Source of the DNA: Saussurea involucrata
Lineage: Eukaryota > Streptophyta > Magnoliopsida > Asterales > Asteraceae
Length of the DNA stretch: 64,000 bases
Direction: 5' to 3'
NCBI GenBank assembly: GCA_033807775.1
Contig: CM066327.1
Span: forward strand, 94,324,295 to 94,388,294
Shown: piece after piece, positions 1-11,534 of the stretch
Numbering within the stretch: the stretch's first letter is position 1
How the letters are laid out: each line of letters starts with the position of its first letter
The notes under the pieces: model-generated
Told to the model about the DNA's origin: nothing
The model's database searches: none
The model's input: only the letters and a program-made list of their open reading frames with translations
Program-made: the position numbers and the translations under genes

Positions 1-285
1 ACATGGAATAGGCATGTTTAATTGTAATTCCCGTTGACGTGAAATGTGGAATAGGCATGTTTAATTGTAATTCCTATTTCATATTGTTGATGTGATAACA
101 TGGAATAGGCATGTTTAATTGTAATTCCCGTTGACGTGAAATGTGGAATAGGCATGTTTAATTGTAATTCCCATTTCGTATTGTGGATGTCATAACGTGG
201 AATAGGCATGTTTAATTGTAATTCCCGTTGACGTGAAAATGTGGAATAGGCATGTTTAATTGTAATTCCTGTTTTCTATTGGGAG
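1..285. repeat. Dimeric tandem repeat, about 97-bp period
   Basis: The unit GGAATAGGCATGTTTAATTG recurs at 5, 48, 102, 145, 199 and 243. Spacing alternates 43 and 54 bp, giving a higher-order period of about 97 bp made of two related half-units. Two more diverged copies follow at about 287-360. The array runs off the left edge of the window, so its full length is unknown. It lies inside the presumed LTR that ends at 933. Confidence 0.85.
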
Positions 286-933
286 ATAAGGGATAGACAT
301 GGTTTATTTTTAATCCCTACTTACACACCATGAAATAGGCATGGATTAAGTGTAATTTCTTGGGAATGAGTTGAAATCTAGGATCCTCAGTGATTCGTAG
401 TGGCACTCTTAAACATGATACTATGACTTACTTGGTGTTCGTCATACTCATGGAATCGGGTATGATTCCCATCATCGAAAGATGTTATGTGTACGTTATG
501 GAATTAAATGAAAGGTTAATTTTATATGCTTTGCTTACATATTATTTAATTTGCAAAGCTTATAAATGTTTTCATTTTAAACTGGATGTTCTCACTAGGC
601 GCAAGCCTAATGTTTCCAATAATAATTTTCTTACCAGGTGCTAGCACGGGCAGGGATCCGAGGGGATGAGTGAAGAGTGGTACCAGAATCATAACTTTTG
701 AAGGTGTAATGGAGAGATTAGTTAAATCGAAGATATTTTGGGAGATCCCGTAGACAACCCTTATAATCTGATCTCGTTTAGATATGGATTAGATTAGTAG
801 GTTGTTTATGATATTTCATTTGTAATTATGAACCTTCGTCACTAATTCTCCATTTATAAATGAAAGTTTTTGGAAGATGTTGTTGTAAACTTTGTAAAGT
901 TAAGGTTTACATTTATTCGAATTTTTAGGGTGT
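1..933 (+). mobile_element. 3' portion of a Tekay-like gypsy LTR (edge-truncated)
   Basis: The stretch ends in AGGGTGTTTCA at 933, exactly where the Copia integrase reading frame on the other strand breaks off. It contains a CTCACTAGGCGCAAGCCTAA-like block at about 591-610. A very similar block and the same GGGTGTTTCA end occur in the minus-strand LTR at 32958-33312/47305-48542. This suggests an LTR of the same broad family inserted into the older Copia element. The 5' end and one TSD lie outside the window, so insertion cannot be proven. The short ORF at 390-644 has no recognisable domain. Confidence 0.4.
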
Positions 934-934
934 T

Positions 935-2015
935 TCACGTTTTGTTGAAGAGCTTGTTGAGGATGGATTGATTTTGCGTGTAACAAACAGTGGCGACCGC
1001 TTCGGCCCACAAGAAGAGAAGAAACTTGAACTGGGTCAGCATAATGCGTGCAGCTTCCACAAATGTACGATTCCTTCGTTCCACTACACCATTTTGTTGA
1101 GGAGTCCGTGCAACATAGAACGTGTGTGAAATCCCAACCGATGTAAGATAGTCACCCAATGTGCGGTTCTTGAATTTCGTGCCATTATCCAACCAAATCG
1201 ATTAAACGGAGATCTGCTTGTTCACTTGGACGCCCTTCAGGCGATTGATGATAAGGTCTGAAGTCTCGTACTTTGTACGAAGAAACCTGACCCAGGTGTA
1301 GCGTGAGAAATCGTCCACCATAACCAGGACGTACTTCTTGTGGTCAATGCTTTGTACTCGCATCGGGCCGCAAAGATCCATGTGAATGAGCTCTATAGGC
1401 CTCTCGGTGCTTGGAACAGCCTTCGGTTTGTGAGTCGTCTTCTTCATTTTTTCCATTTCGCAAGCAGAGCACAAGTGCTCTTTCTTGAACTTCAAATCGG
1501 GCATTCCTTTGACCAATCCACCAAGTACTAGATTATTGATGTTCTTGAAATTGAGGTGTGAGAGTCGTCGGTGCTATAACCAGTTCTGTTGTGTTGTCGC
1601 TTTGGACAGAAGGCACACAACTTTATCATTCTTCAGGGAGGCGAGATTGATGGTGGAAAGGTTTGTTCGGCGAGTACCAACGAGGAGATGTCTTCCGTCT
1701 TCCGTCTTTAGTTCGGATACTACACCGCTTCGCCTTGAAGTTAACCTCGAGATTCTTGTCACAAAACTGGCTTGTACTGAAAAGATTGTGACCTAAGCAT
1801 TCGACATAGGACACCTTTTTGATGGTAAGGTTGTCTTGAACTAGGTCGTCGTACCCCATGATCGGGGCAAAATGATCGTTCCTAAATCGTACATCACCAC
1901 AGTATTTGTCTGTAAAGTTGGTGAGAAGCTCCCTCTTACCAGTCATTTGTTTGAAGCATCCAGAATCTAAAAACCACACATGACCGGGCTGCAAAACATA
2001 AATTAGGGGTTCTTA
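935..2015 (-). pseudogene. Copia pol fragment: protease, GAG-pre-integrase, integrase core
   Basis: Minus-strand frames between 1994 and 935 read, in order: a protease-start region with HVWFLDSG, a GAG-pre-integrase segment, the HHCC-type C..C part (LCSACEMEKMKKTTHK), the integrase D residue in LIHMDLCGP, and MDNGTKF followed by RTPQQNGVVERRNRT. These are standard Copia integrase signatures. The DSGA of an active aspartic protease reads DSGC here, and at least two frameshifts split the frame, near 1200 and 1600. The frame ends abruptly at 935, where the LTR ending at 933 begins. RT and RNase H are absent from the window. Confidence 0.85.
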
Positions 2016-2206
2016 GGTACCCATTTGAAAATGGGTCCTGGTGAATTAGGTGCAGCACCTGATCTCGGAGCCCGTAATCTCGGAGCCCGCCTAGGTTTGG
2101 GTCCTATGCGAGATGAAGAGTAAACAGCACGAGAATTGTAAATATGATACGATCCAAACCAATCAGATGCATACTTATGATCAACAAAATCATTCAATCC
2201 ACACAC
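2003..2206 (-). pseudogene. C-terminal end of the old Copia gag
   Basis: The frame reads CGLNDFVDHKYASDWFGSYH and ends in FKWVPKNP before a TAA stop. The terminal WVPK motif also ends the two other Gag ORFs in the window (42927 and 52260). Just downstream lies TTTTGCAG and then the protease start. The upstream part of gag resumes at 6978, after the nested element. The TSD of the nested element (AGAGC) lies at 2207-2211. Confidence 0.75.
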
Positions 2207-2211
2207 AGAGC

Positions 2212-2546
2212 TGTGGATCCCAGATTAGTGCAATAACAATGATAATCAACAATCAATAGCAATAACAATCAATGATATCAATCTGTCATCTATGTATTTC
2301 ATTTAAAGATTCAATATCGTTCAGGATGTTTACAATATGAGTTTGGAACGATTTTTGGCTTAATGAATGGCTTACCTAAAACTCTTACAAACAAACCTTA
2401 TATACATATGGCTTAAGCTTCAAGTCCATGGTCTATTAAGCTAAAGTAAGCACAATTAACATTATTAAGGCTTTTACAAATAATAAATAAAACTCTATAA
2501 TTCTTTATATAACTTTCTAATTAATAGGACATTTATGATTCTAACA
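2212..2546 (-). repeat. 3' LTR of the nested element
   Basis: About 335 bp, TG...CA termini, preceded on the plus strand by TSD AGAGC. It is followed by the reverse complement of a polypurine tract. Its partner is at 6636-6972. Confidence 0.88.
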
Positions 2547-2560
2547 ATCTCCCCTTAAAG
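2547..2560 (-). other. Polypurine tract of the nested element
   Basis: Plus-strand ATCTCCCCTTAAAG. Read on the minus strand it is a purine-rich tract directly abutting the 3' LTR, the usual site of plus-strand DNA priming. Confidence 0.75.
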
Positions 2561-5192
2561 TTATATAAAAAAAAGTGGTCTTGAAGACTTTAGGTCTTGA
2601 TTTTCTCTTCCTCTTGAATCTATGAAAGACTTTGGTATTGCTTGTCTTCAAGTCTTTCCAAGCTCCCCCTTAAATAAAGCTCTTATCTTCAGTTCCAACT
2701 TTATCACCAGATCCAATGAACAATAACCTCGATTGAGTGCATGAACCGTAGCTTTCAACTATAGAAACTCAACAAAATCGATAAGCACACAAGAATGATA
2801 TGTGAGTTACGTGACATTCCACAGTGCGACTTCAGTTGAAAATCAAGAATTTGTCTTTGAACCGCAAGTTGAATACGCTTTCAGATTTAAGAACTTGTAG
2901 AACCAATATGCTCGAAGGAAGAAATAATTTGTAGCGAACACCACTTGAATAAGGGATAGAAGAACCAATCAAATAAAGCGCAGTTACTCGCCCTCAACTT
3001 TTGCCAACTCCCCCTCAACATGATAATCTGTGTCTTTGAATCTGTGTCATTTCTCCCCCTTATGATGAGTAGGAGCATCCGGAGCATCATGTAATTTCAA
3101 AGACGAAACTAATGAGTAGCAAAATATCAGATAAAAATTGTTATGTAACCAAGATGGGGTAAATATCTAACACAGAAACACAATAGTAAGTGTTATCACA
3201 ACAACTAAAATAATTGTTTGTCCTATGTTCAAAGTTGGCATTGGGGTATCTCTGATAGGACTTCCAGTTATCACTAAAGTAAAAATTTTAAAAAATTACT
3301 TCTCAAACTGTTCCGACAATATCACAAAGATATGCGATTGGAATCACAAAGACTCGTGCAATGTGTGAAAGAAGTAAATTATATTTGTTTGGTTCAAATA
3401 TTGATTTAACATTGGACGCAAGTTAAAAATCAATAGACACACTGATTAGAATATGAAGTTCGGAGACCGGAGCTGATGTCTTCCTTTTTCAATATCTAAG
3501 ACCTCCGAGTGTGGAATAGATTGATTATGTGCTAAACCTCCGTGAATATATGAAACAAGCATCTTTTGTATGATACTTGAGTGGCTAGGTGGGGTGACAC
3601 GAGTTATCGACGTTGGGTCCATGTCTGTTTCAATATTCATCTCCAAGGAATGAGAATGAATAGATTGTGTGGATACTCGGATAACTGACTCGGTTTGGTA
3701 AGGACGACTAATTATTTTAAGTCCTGTCACAGCCTCACCATATTCTTTTCACTCCAAACTCATCTATCAAGCTAGACCCCTCACTGTTGTCTGTAAGTGG
3801 ATGAGTTTCTTGGGTAGGTCCTTCCGTTTCTGATAGACCATAGAAACAATATAAGTCCTAACACTCACTTTTTATTTACCAGATTAAAATATTAAAGTAC
3901 ACAAAGAAGTACGAGTCCTGAACTGATTTGTTCAGAAGTCATAAAAATTAAGTCCGAGTTCTGATCTGGGGTAATCAGAAGTCATAAAAATCATTTGAAA
4001 TATAGAATTTCAAGAGAAACAGGATCAAGCGCTAAACAGAATGACTCATTGAGCACATTATGGTAAAAAATGAAAGAATGATCAGAAAGTTTAATTGTGA
4101 AGAACAAGTCACAATTAATGTGTCAGATAGGCATTGAATCATTAAAAGAAATGATGAACTACGAAAACAAATTGGAATTTAAGCGAGTGTATTTCCATCG
4201 AAATAAATCAACAAATATATATGTGACATGGAAATAACTAAGTCAAGAAAATATAACACGTGGCGATCATGGAAGTTAAAATCAGAGAATAACAAACACA
4301 AGTAAGTTATTCAGAATGCATTACCACGGTTCTTTGAATTTACAAAAAAAAATGCATTTATGTGACAAATACCTGATACTCCCCCTCAAATGTGGCATAA
4401 CCTTCGAATGCAGTCATCTAAAAAGTATATTCTGAACTAAACGCACATGACATTTCTACAAAACAGATTAGAAATATTTTGGTATTCATGCTTTGATGGA
4501 TCCTTGATGGTTAGATGCCTTAACTTTAAAATGAGGATCGGGGATACTGTAAGTACCACACCAACTATTTGCGTACCTTGGATTCATAAAGTCATTCTTC
4601 CCACAATTAGTACAACAGATCTTTGCTTGGCTTAGACTGATTAGCTTCGTTGTAGAGTAAACATGAGTAGGTGAATCAGTCTTGGAAATAAATTACTTTA
4701 TATCAACTACAGGAGATTTATAAGAAGTGTTTCCATCACTGTCTTCTGTAGTTGATTTCTTTTTCCAAACCATTTTGATTTTTCGAAACACTTGATTATC
4801 TTTATTATCAACACAAGAATTATATAAAAGATTGGAAGTTTGAATCTGATCTTTTGAAAACTCGTTTGATTTGACAAAATTCTTTGAAGAACTATTTGTA
4901 GAAATTGAACTTGAAGCATAAGACGGCTGAACACTTTTGAACTTGCTTTTTTCAAGTTTCTTGACTTTAACGGATAAAGCATTTCGTTCTTCGAGAATTA
5001 AATCAAATTTCTTTTATAGATCATATTTTACCATTTGTTTGTTTAAAATCCCGGTTGCTAACCATATAATTTCGATGTAAGCTTATGAATTTCTGTTTCA
5101 AAAATGGTCATTTCACTTTCAAAGTCCTTTTCAATATCGTTGCCTTTGTTAGATATTTCCTTGAAAAACGCAACATTTTTCTTTTCAAGCTC
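2561..5192 (-). other. Non-coding 3' body of the nested element
   Basis: No reading frame of significance and no pol domain are visible. Short stop-bounded frames (2887-3090, 3446-3730) have no recognisable similarity. The frame at 4707-4982 lies next to the coiled-coil ORF and may be its decayed continuation. Several internal CTCCCC blocks (for example 2661-2670, 3009-3020 and 4380-4388) resemble extra polypurine tracts. Confidence 0.5.
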
Positions 5193-5725
5193 TTACTTTT
5201 CACTTTCAAAATATTTTATTTGCTTATCAAAATTATCTCGCTCAATTATCAAAATCTTTTCAAAATTAGATATTTGTTTTGACAGTTTGGTATGTTTAAG
5301 CTCGGAGATCTTTCGTTCCTCGAAAATCTTCGTTGAGAGATCAAGAATTGTTCTCTCAAAATTCTTCTTTTCATTTAAAAATTCGCTCCTTTCTTTTTCA
5401 AACACAGAAATATTTTGCTTTAGATCAAGATTTTTACTTTCAACGACCTTTTCTTTCTCTTCAATCTCCTTTATGTCGTCCTTTGAGGTCAACTCAGAAA
5501 TCTTCCTTTTCAGCTCAGTGTTTTCAGTTTCTAAAATCTTTGCTTTTTCTTCAGAATTAGCAACCTTCTCAGATTTTTTAGATATTTGCAATTTATGTTC
5601 CTTCAGTTCTTTGAAGTACTTTTACAGTATTCATTTGATTGATTGAGATTCCATTCATAGTATTTTATCCTTTCTGCACACTCCCGAGATAAACATTTAA
5701 GAAACGCGAGAGCGTCGCGAGACAT
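5193..5725 (-). pseudogene. Gag-like coiled-coil ORF, frameshifted
   Basis: An ATG at 5725 opens MSRDALAFLKCLSRECAERI and stays open for about 40 codons. After a one-base frameshift near 5610 the frame continues to 5193 as a Lys/Glu-rich heptad-like coiled coil (for example KISELTSKDDIKEIEEKEK). It resembles the second, coiled-coil half of the Gags at 42927-46070 and 51358-52260. The N-terminal UBN2-type Gag domain and the CCHC knuckle are missing. It may be a structural relic used in trans by an autonomous partner; that role is inference. Confidence 0.6.
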
Positions 5726-5819
5726 AGTGAAGTGCACTAAAGTGATCTTCAGACGGTATACGGTTCGATTCAAGGTAGTGACTTAACGCAACGAACTAAG
5801 AGTGAGTATCCTAACGCAG

Positions 5820-6260
5820 AATCTAAGAGTGAGTGGTGATAACAGGTAAGTTGAAATTACTCAGAGAGGACCCGGATAGGAATCTGGATAGTGGTGTCCG
5901 GATCGGAAGTGTGTGGATCCGGATGTGAAGTGTCCGAACAAAAAAAAAATGAGGTAACCGGATAAATAAGTTACCGGATAAGAGAGTTACCGGATAAAAC
6001 GAGTTACCGGATAAAAATGATTGAAAAAGATAACCTACCGGAAAGATACGGTGTTCGGATGTGAGCAAACTTACCGAATAGGGGATCCAGGAAGTAAATT
6101 ATCCGGAATAAGAGTAACCTGGATAGCGGATCCGAGAAGTGATGTCTCCGGATATGAACAAAATTACTGGGAAATAGGAATGAGATCCGGAAAATGGCCT
6201 TACCCGGGAAGTATCGACCGGATAGATGGCATCCGGATACTGATACTCACCCGGATAGAA
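5820..6260. repeat. CCGGATA-type degenerate repeat in the leader
   Basis: The leader between PBS and ORF holds many short words built on CCGG(A/G)TA, such as ACCGGATAA, TCCGGAT and CCCGGATAG, at irregular 10-40 bp spacing. About 20 CCGG/CCGA-type occurrences are visible. A related but distinct CCGG-rich stretch lies at the same place in the old Copia leader (10480-10720). Confidence 0.75.
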
Positions 6261-6621
6261 TGGTTGTGCGAATGATTCGGATCTGCAAGTGATCTAGGGT
6301 TGCTCGATTTGGTTCCTGAAAGATGTGAGTACCACCAAAACACCAAAATAAACAATCCCTAATGGATTTATAAGCAAAATAACTGATTTTTGATGCAAAA
6401 AATATGATTTTTCCAAGAATAGAGACCAAAAACTCAAGAACAAAACTTTGCAAATAGACACTTCAATACTTTAAATCAAACTTCAAAAACTTGTAGAATC
6501 TTAACAAGCCTAGTAGAAATTGATATTGATAAGTGGAATCTAACGATTTGGCAAAAATCTCAAGAATGAAATTTCTAGAAAAGTAGCAATCGAAAAAACT
6601 TACCAGGATAGATGTATGTCT

Positions 6622-6635
6622 GCTCTGATACCAAT
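6622..6635 (-). other. Primer binding site (tRNA-iMet type)
   Basis: Plus-strand CTCTGATACCAA, which is TTGGTATCAGAG on the minus strand, adjacent to the 5' LTR. It is the standard initiator tRNA-Met PBS. Confidence 0.85.
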
Positions 6636-6972
6636 TGTGGATCCCAGATTAGTGCAATTAACAATGATAATCAACAATCAATAGCAATACAAAACAATTA
6701 TTTAAATATGTCATCCATGTATTTCATTTAAAGATTCAATATCCTTTAGAGTGTTTTACAATATGAGTTTGGAACGATTTTTGGTTTAATGAATGGCTTG
6801 CCTAAAACTCTCACAAACAAACCTTATATACCTAGGGCTTAAGATTCAAGCCCATGGCCCATTAAGCTAAACTAAGCCCAATTAGAATTATTAAGGCTTT
6901 TACAAATAATAAATAAAACTATATAATTCTTTATATAACTTTCTAATTAATAGGAAATTTATGTTCCTAACA
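6636..6972 (-). repeat. 5' LTR of the nested element
   Basis: About 337 bp, beginning TGTGGATCCCAG and ending TTCCTAACA on the plus strand, followed by TSD AGAGC at 6973-6977. Confidence 0.88.
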
Positions 6973-6977
6973 AGAGC

Positions 6978-9900
6978 AACAAACACAATCACGAGAAAGT
7001 TGAATTAACTACTGAATTGAATAAAGTTTTAATGGAAACCGAAAACTCTGTTCATCAGACATATTGGAATAAAAAGCATAATTGTTATTGTTCGTCCTAG
7101 AATGCGAAAAAGAATTAAATGATTGTGTCTTCTCAGGGCGTGTCTTAGACTTCTTCTCTACCCACACTTGTTTGACTTCCTTCCCCCGACCCGTTTTTTT
7201 TGAAATGGCATTAACGTCATTGTCAGGGGAACTGGAGTAAGATTTTCATTTAGAAGATTTAACGGTTTTTGATCGTTTCTTTGACCGTCGTTTAGACTTT
7301 GATTTGGACGACGTAGTTTTAGAAACGTTTTTGGCATTAAAACACTCCAAACATTTATCGGTGTGCGCATTTTGTCAAGAATTTGGACATGACTCATAAG
7401 TTTAGGTGCAAAGTCAATCTTCTCAATTTCATCATCTAGGCAAACTCTGGAATTCATAAATGCTGAGAACCTGAGTTCATCATCAGATTTGTCATCATTG
7501 TCCGAGTCGGATGAGAAACAGTCGACATTAGGATTTTGGAAGGAATCGACATCGAAAGGGTTTTCAAAATCAGAGATGAGATTCCTTTTACAAAAATCCG
7601 TTTGAACTTCTTTACCTTTAGTTGAAAATCTAAAAGCCTTGTCATTAGCGTCGGATGACAACACACCTAAGAAGGCTTTGCACGAGGAACTATCTGAAAG
7701 AGTTGAATGTTGTTCGACTGAGATAGGTTCGAGGATGCTTTCTTGGATAGGAGTAAAACTTTGATTAAGTGGATTGTTAACATCGGCCTTAGCAACCTTT
7801 TCATGCAAATTTTTTGTCGCCAAAGCAGATAGTTCAGACATGAGTCTAGCAATCTCAGTTTTGAACGCAGTCCTCTCTGACTCAGATAGTGCCTCGGATT
7901 TGTTTCATTCAAACTTTTTAAAGGTAGATAACATAACAGTCCTTTCGTAGTCAAATGCTACCCTTTCTCTTTTCAATTGATTCTTCGAGTTGAAAATGAC
8001 ATTTTCCAGTATCAGAGGTGGAACGTATCGTTTGAACTCTGACGGTTCGGAAGAACCTTCATCTGGTGTCGTCTCAACTTTTACAGGAATTTTCGTAGCC
8101 TTGGCAGCTGAACAAATGTCGAAGTAATCATTTCAAAGATAAGGAGTTTTATTTTTCAAATGCAAAGCATTTAGCATTTCATATACGGAATGGACTTGCA
8201 CGTTTGTGTTTTTCGGAGGTGGGTCGTCTTCCTTATCCGATTTATCCTCAGAGGGCTTTTCCAAAACTTTTGGCAGTGGAATGCCGATTTTTCTTTTTAA
8301 CGTTTCTTGCTTCTCATCCTCCGGAGACAATTTGGGGTATTTCTTATCTAGTCCCAAAAAGTTAAACTCATAGAGTGTGGGGACTTTAGATAAGATCTTC
8401 TTTAGGTAGCATGAATTGTCATATCCGAGTCTGCAAAGGGCGTTATAATATTTGAATTCCTTAGGTTTATTCAGATGAATTGTTTGATCTGTTTGACCTC
8501 ACTTGTAAAGCTTGGACTCATGATCTTTGAGCTTTTCAGCAACTTATCTTTTTCACTTTGAACTGTGGAACGTTGATTGACAGTCTTATAATACTTATCC
8601 TGAGACTTATTGAACTTATCAGTGATTTCAGATAATTGGGCTTCTAAGGACTCAGTCTTTCTGGAAATTGTGGCACATTCTTCTTTCTAATTATCTATTA
8701 TGCATTTATTGCTAGCGTTTTCGACAGCGAGTTTACCTATAGCATCATATTTCCGTTTTGCATTTGCTTTTAGGTCAATGATATGCGCATCTTTGGTTTT
8801 AACCTTTTGCTTATATGAGTCTAATGTACGCACCATGACACGCATCTGTTTGATTTAGATTCTTATGAGTAGGTTCACATACCTGACATGTTACCTTAGT
8901 GGTAGACTCGTTCGGATCATCACCTTCGGAGTCTGTTTGATCAGATTGTGTTCCAATGAAACACATTTGCGCTTCTGCATCTCCTTCTTCATTATCAGTG
9001 AGGCTAAGACAGTGATCGTCTTCCTCCACGAGAACTTTTCCTGCTTCTTTCTGCCTGGCCAATAACATCTTATTCTTGTAGTACTCAGCATTACGTACTA
9101 CTGGTTTTCAGCAGTCTCTCGCGAAGTGCCCTAGCCTGCCACAGTTGTAACACTTGACTGGTTCATCTTTTTCTTTGTCTTCTGACTTGCCCTCATATTT
9201 CTTTCCATCATCAATCCTCCTCTTTCCTTCATCGATTTTCTTGTTTCCCTCGTGCTTATCGTTGTAGTCGTGTCACTTGTTGTTTGTGGAGTACCTTTGA
9301 TTGTTGGATGGTTTCTTGAAAAACTTCTTCTTAGCGTACTCTCGTGACAGTAGTGCGACCGCTTTCTTGATGTTGTCAAGTTCTGGATCGGAATCGCTTT
9401 CAGCTTCATCTTCCTTATGCTCAGACTCACTTATAACGTCTTCCCGATGGGAGCTGCGGTAGGATTGTTGTTTTTCACGTTTATGTGAGATGAGAGCAAG
9501 AGGGTCTTCTTTTGGTTTCTCGGTTGGCCTATGTTCTCCTATTAGTTCAAGCATCTCATCCTCATCTTGAAGAAGCATCGCGTACAGTTCGTGTAGAGGA
9601 ACGTTCTCCAGGATATGGTTGTGACGAACATGAGACACAAAACTCTTCCATTCGGGTTGTAGATTGTTCATGAACTTTATGTTGTTCTCAGTGTTCGTCT
9701 TGGTGACATTGTTCTTTTGGGGTTCATTGATAAGCGTGCAAAAGCTTTCATATGTTTTCGTCAGCGTTTCTCCCTTCCGAGCCTTGAAAGCATCCTATCG
9801 AGTGAGACAACTTGTAACCTTTAACTGGTTTCCGACTCTACTCCTTTGCATAATATTGGCGAGTTGATGCCACATCCCTTTGGATGTGTCCTTATGGCTA

Positions 9901-10239
9901 TCGATACTGCAGTATATGTTGATCAGAAGACTGTAAAAGAGATAAGTCTTCGCTAATCTGTCGCCATCAACTCTTTTCTTTTCCTCATCAGTCATTTGTT
10001 CGTAGCTCTTAGGCACACGTTGACCTGGCGGTCCTTCTACTTGTTCCGGAACATCCATAAAGGGAGGCACTTGTTGGGCCTTCAGTCAATGAGCGAAGGA
10101 TCTCGTGATACAGGGGCTTAGACTCAATGAAGCACATGAAGCGGTTACGCCACAAGTTGTACTCTCCTCGGTACAAGACTGGTGGTTTAAGATCCGATCC
10201 TATAGCTAACGCCTGTTGAGCATTCATTTTGAAGCACAT
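6978..10239 (-). pseudogene. Old Copia gag (UBN2 domain and coiled-coil part), decayed
   Basis: On the minus strand it opens near 10224-10239 (MNAQQALAIGSDLKPPVLYR), closely like the intact Gag start at 46052 (MGSETKPPVLIPEEYQ). Fragments follow at 10070-9795, 9671-9273 (NNLQPEWKSFVSHVRHNHIL, UBN2-type), 9091-8811, 8357-8133 and 7841-7158. A CCHC knuckle remnant reads near 9150 (VTTVAG...). The last fragment is acidic and Ser-rich with many SDSD runs. Frameshifts and stops separate every block. The element at 2212-6972 interrupts it after 6978. Confidence 0.78.
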
Positions 10240-10479
10240 GAGTGATCGTGAGATAAATGAGGTGACCCAAATATAAGAATAAATTCCTAACGCGAGTAAC
10301 TACGAGGAATGATAAACCTAATGCAAGGGAACACTAGGTTTTGATTAACAAGGTTCTTAAGAAGTGCAAGATGACTCAGGGCAGGAAGCAGGAATAAAAT
10401 AGCAACAAAGAATTAAACACAGATAAATATATAGCAGTAAACTAGAACCGGCAACAGGTAATCTGGTATCAGACACCGA

Positions 10480-10720
10480 GAGAAATTAACCCGATATCGA
10501 CAATCGGGGATATGAAACCCGGAACCTGTATCCGGGAAAATAAAGTTCCGGAAGGGACCGGGTAGGAAGTCCCGGTACTAGGAGTCGGTAAACAAGAAAC
10601 ATGATTTAGAGAAACCTGCGGCTAGTGGTCGGATATTAAATATCGGGTCCGGGTCCGGGAAGGAAACCGGGATCGGGGAAGAAACCGAGATCGGGAAAGC
10701 AACACAACGAATTATGAACT
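10480..10720. repeat. CCGG-rich degenerate repeat in the old Copia leader
   Basis: Words such as ACCCGGAACC, CCGGGAAA, TTCCGGAAGG, ACCGGGTAGG, CCCGGTAC and TCCGGGTCCGGG recur. This parallels the repeat at 5820-6260 in the related nested element. Confidence 0.7.
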
Positions 10721-11123
10721 GACGTACCTGGAATCGATGAACACGAATCTGGGAGTGGATTTTCTTGAAGAAAATCTTTCCTGAACATAGTTAACACAAC
10801 CAAAACACCAAACAAACGGGGAAAATTGATCAATTTCACTCCTAAACAAACCCTATGACAAGAACTATTGAAAAATCGAAAAACAGAGACAAGAAACCCA
10901 GTTAATCAATTTTTACAAATTGAGGGTCAAAGACTTAAAAACGGTTCCGAAAAATTGTAAAGAACAATCTAAGATTATTATCAACCAGTTCTTAAGCAAC
11001 AATTTGACTTTAACACCAAAATCAATAACCAAGAATTCTAACTCAAGAACACAGTGTCGGTAAAACTAGAAGTAGGGAATGACTCAAGTCAAGCAAAATT
11101 ATCTTTGGATCGATTGTCTCTCT

Positions 11124-11137
11124 ACTCTGATACCAAT
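11124..11137 (-). other. Primer binding site of the old Copia
   Basis: Plus-strand CTCTGATACCAAT next to the LTR start; it is an initiator tRNA-Met PBS on the minus strand. Confidence 0.85.
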
Positions 11138-11366
11138 TGTGGATCCCAATATCAAGTGCAATCAAATAAAATAACACAATGCACCACAGAATGATGAACT
11201 GTATTGAATTGAACAGAAAGTAATCAATGTAGTCGTACAAAAGTGTTTATGTGATTAATAATGTCATTAACCCTAATTCTGAATTAGCCATCCCTATATA
11301 TACCCCAAAAGGGGATATTTTCACAAAATCCCTGAACTTCTATTAAACATAAAATAAGACCTAACA
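11138..11366 (-). repeat. 5' LTR of the old Copia
   Basis: Short LTR of about 229 bp, starting TGTGGATCCCAATATC and ending AGACCTAACA on the plus strand. A TATATATA-rich stretch at about 11295 fits a promoter. No second copy is in the window, because the element is cut at 933. Confidence 0.75.
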
Positions 11367-11399
11367 ACTATATTTTGAAAGAAAAAAATATTCAAACTC

Positions 11400-11534
11400 A
11401 TCAAAGGGCCTTTTGTCTAGCGGTATCCGAGCCTCTTTCCTTCTAGAAGGTCAACGGTTCAAATCTCACCAAAGATGAGGAGGGTGTGTGAGTTTATTGG
11501 TTGCATTTGCCGTATATAAATATTATATACTTCT
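11400..11534 (+). mobile_element. tRNA-derived SINE
   Basis: A body of about 135 bp is flanked by an 18-bp direct repeat, AAAAAAATATTCAAACTC (11382-11399 and 11535-11552). Near its start are an A-box-like TCTAGCGGTATCCGAG and a B-box-like GGTTCAAATCTC, the internal pol III promoter of a tRNA-derived SINE. It ends in an A-rich tail merging with the TSD. It is not a tRNA gene because no cloverleaf can be closed. Confidence 0.8.

Larger units (their letters stand above)
2212..6972 (-). mobile_element. Non-autonomous Copia-related LTR retrotransposon nested in gag
   Basis: LTRs lie at 2212-2546 and 6636-6972, both beginning TGTGGATCCCAG and ending CTAACA on the plus strand. A perfect 5-bp TSD, AGAGC, flanks it (2207-2211 and 6973-6977). 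Reverse-strand PBS (CTCTGATACCAA) lies next to the upper LTR and a reverse-strand PPT (ATCTCCCC) next to the lower one, so the element reads on the minus strand. No protease, integrase, RT or RNase H is visible. Only a Gag-like coiled-coil ORF (5193-5725) remains. By eye the two LTRs differ at many positions, so the insertion is not recent. Confidence 0.88.
934..11366 (-). mobile_element. Old degenerate Copia (Sirevirus-like) element, interrupted
   Basis: On the minus strand the order is 5' LTR (11138-11366), PBS, long leader, gag (from about 10239 down to 2003) and pol (from about 2015 down to 934). It is cut at 933 by the Tekay-like LTR, so RT, RNase H and the 3' LTR are not in the window. 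A second element (2212-6972) sits inside gag. The coding frames carry many stops and frameshifts, so the copy is dead. Its PBS and LTR terminus (TGTGGATCCCA) match the nested element, so the two are related families. Confidence 0.8.

Noticed and set aside
390..644. 84-aa plus-strand ORF as a gene
   Set aside because: Lies in LTR-like sequence, no domain.
5104..5646. 180-aa plus-strand ORF rich in Ser/Phe
   Set aside because: Antisense of the Lys/Glu coiled coil; composition is a shadow effect.
11404..11480. tRNA-like A and B boxes
   Set aside because: No closable cloverleaf or anticodon arm, and flanking TSD plus A-rich tail identify a SINE.
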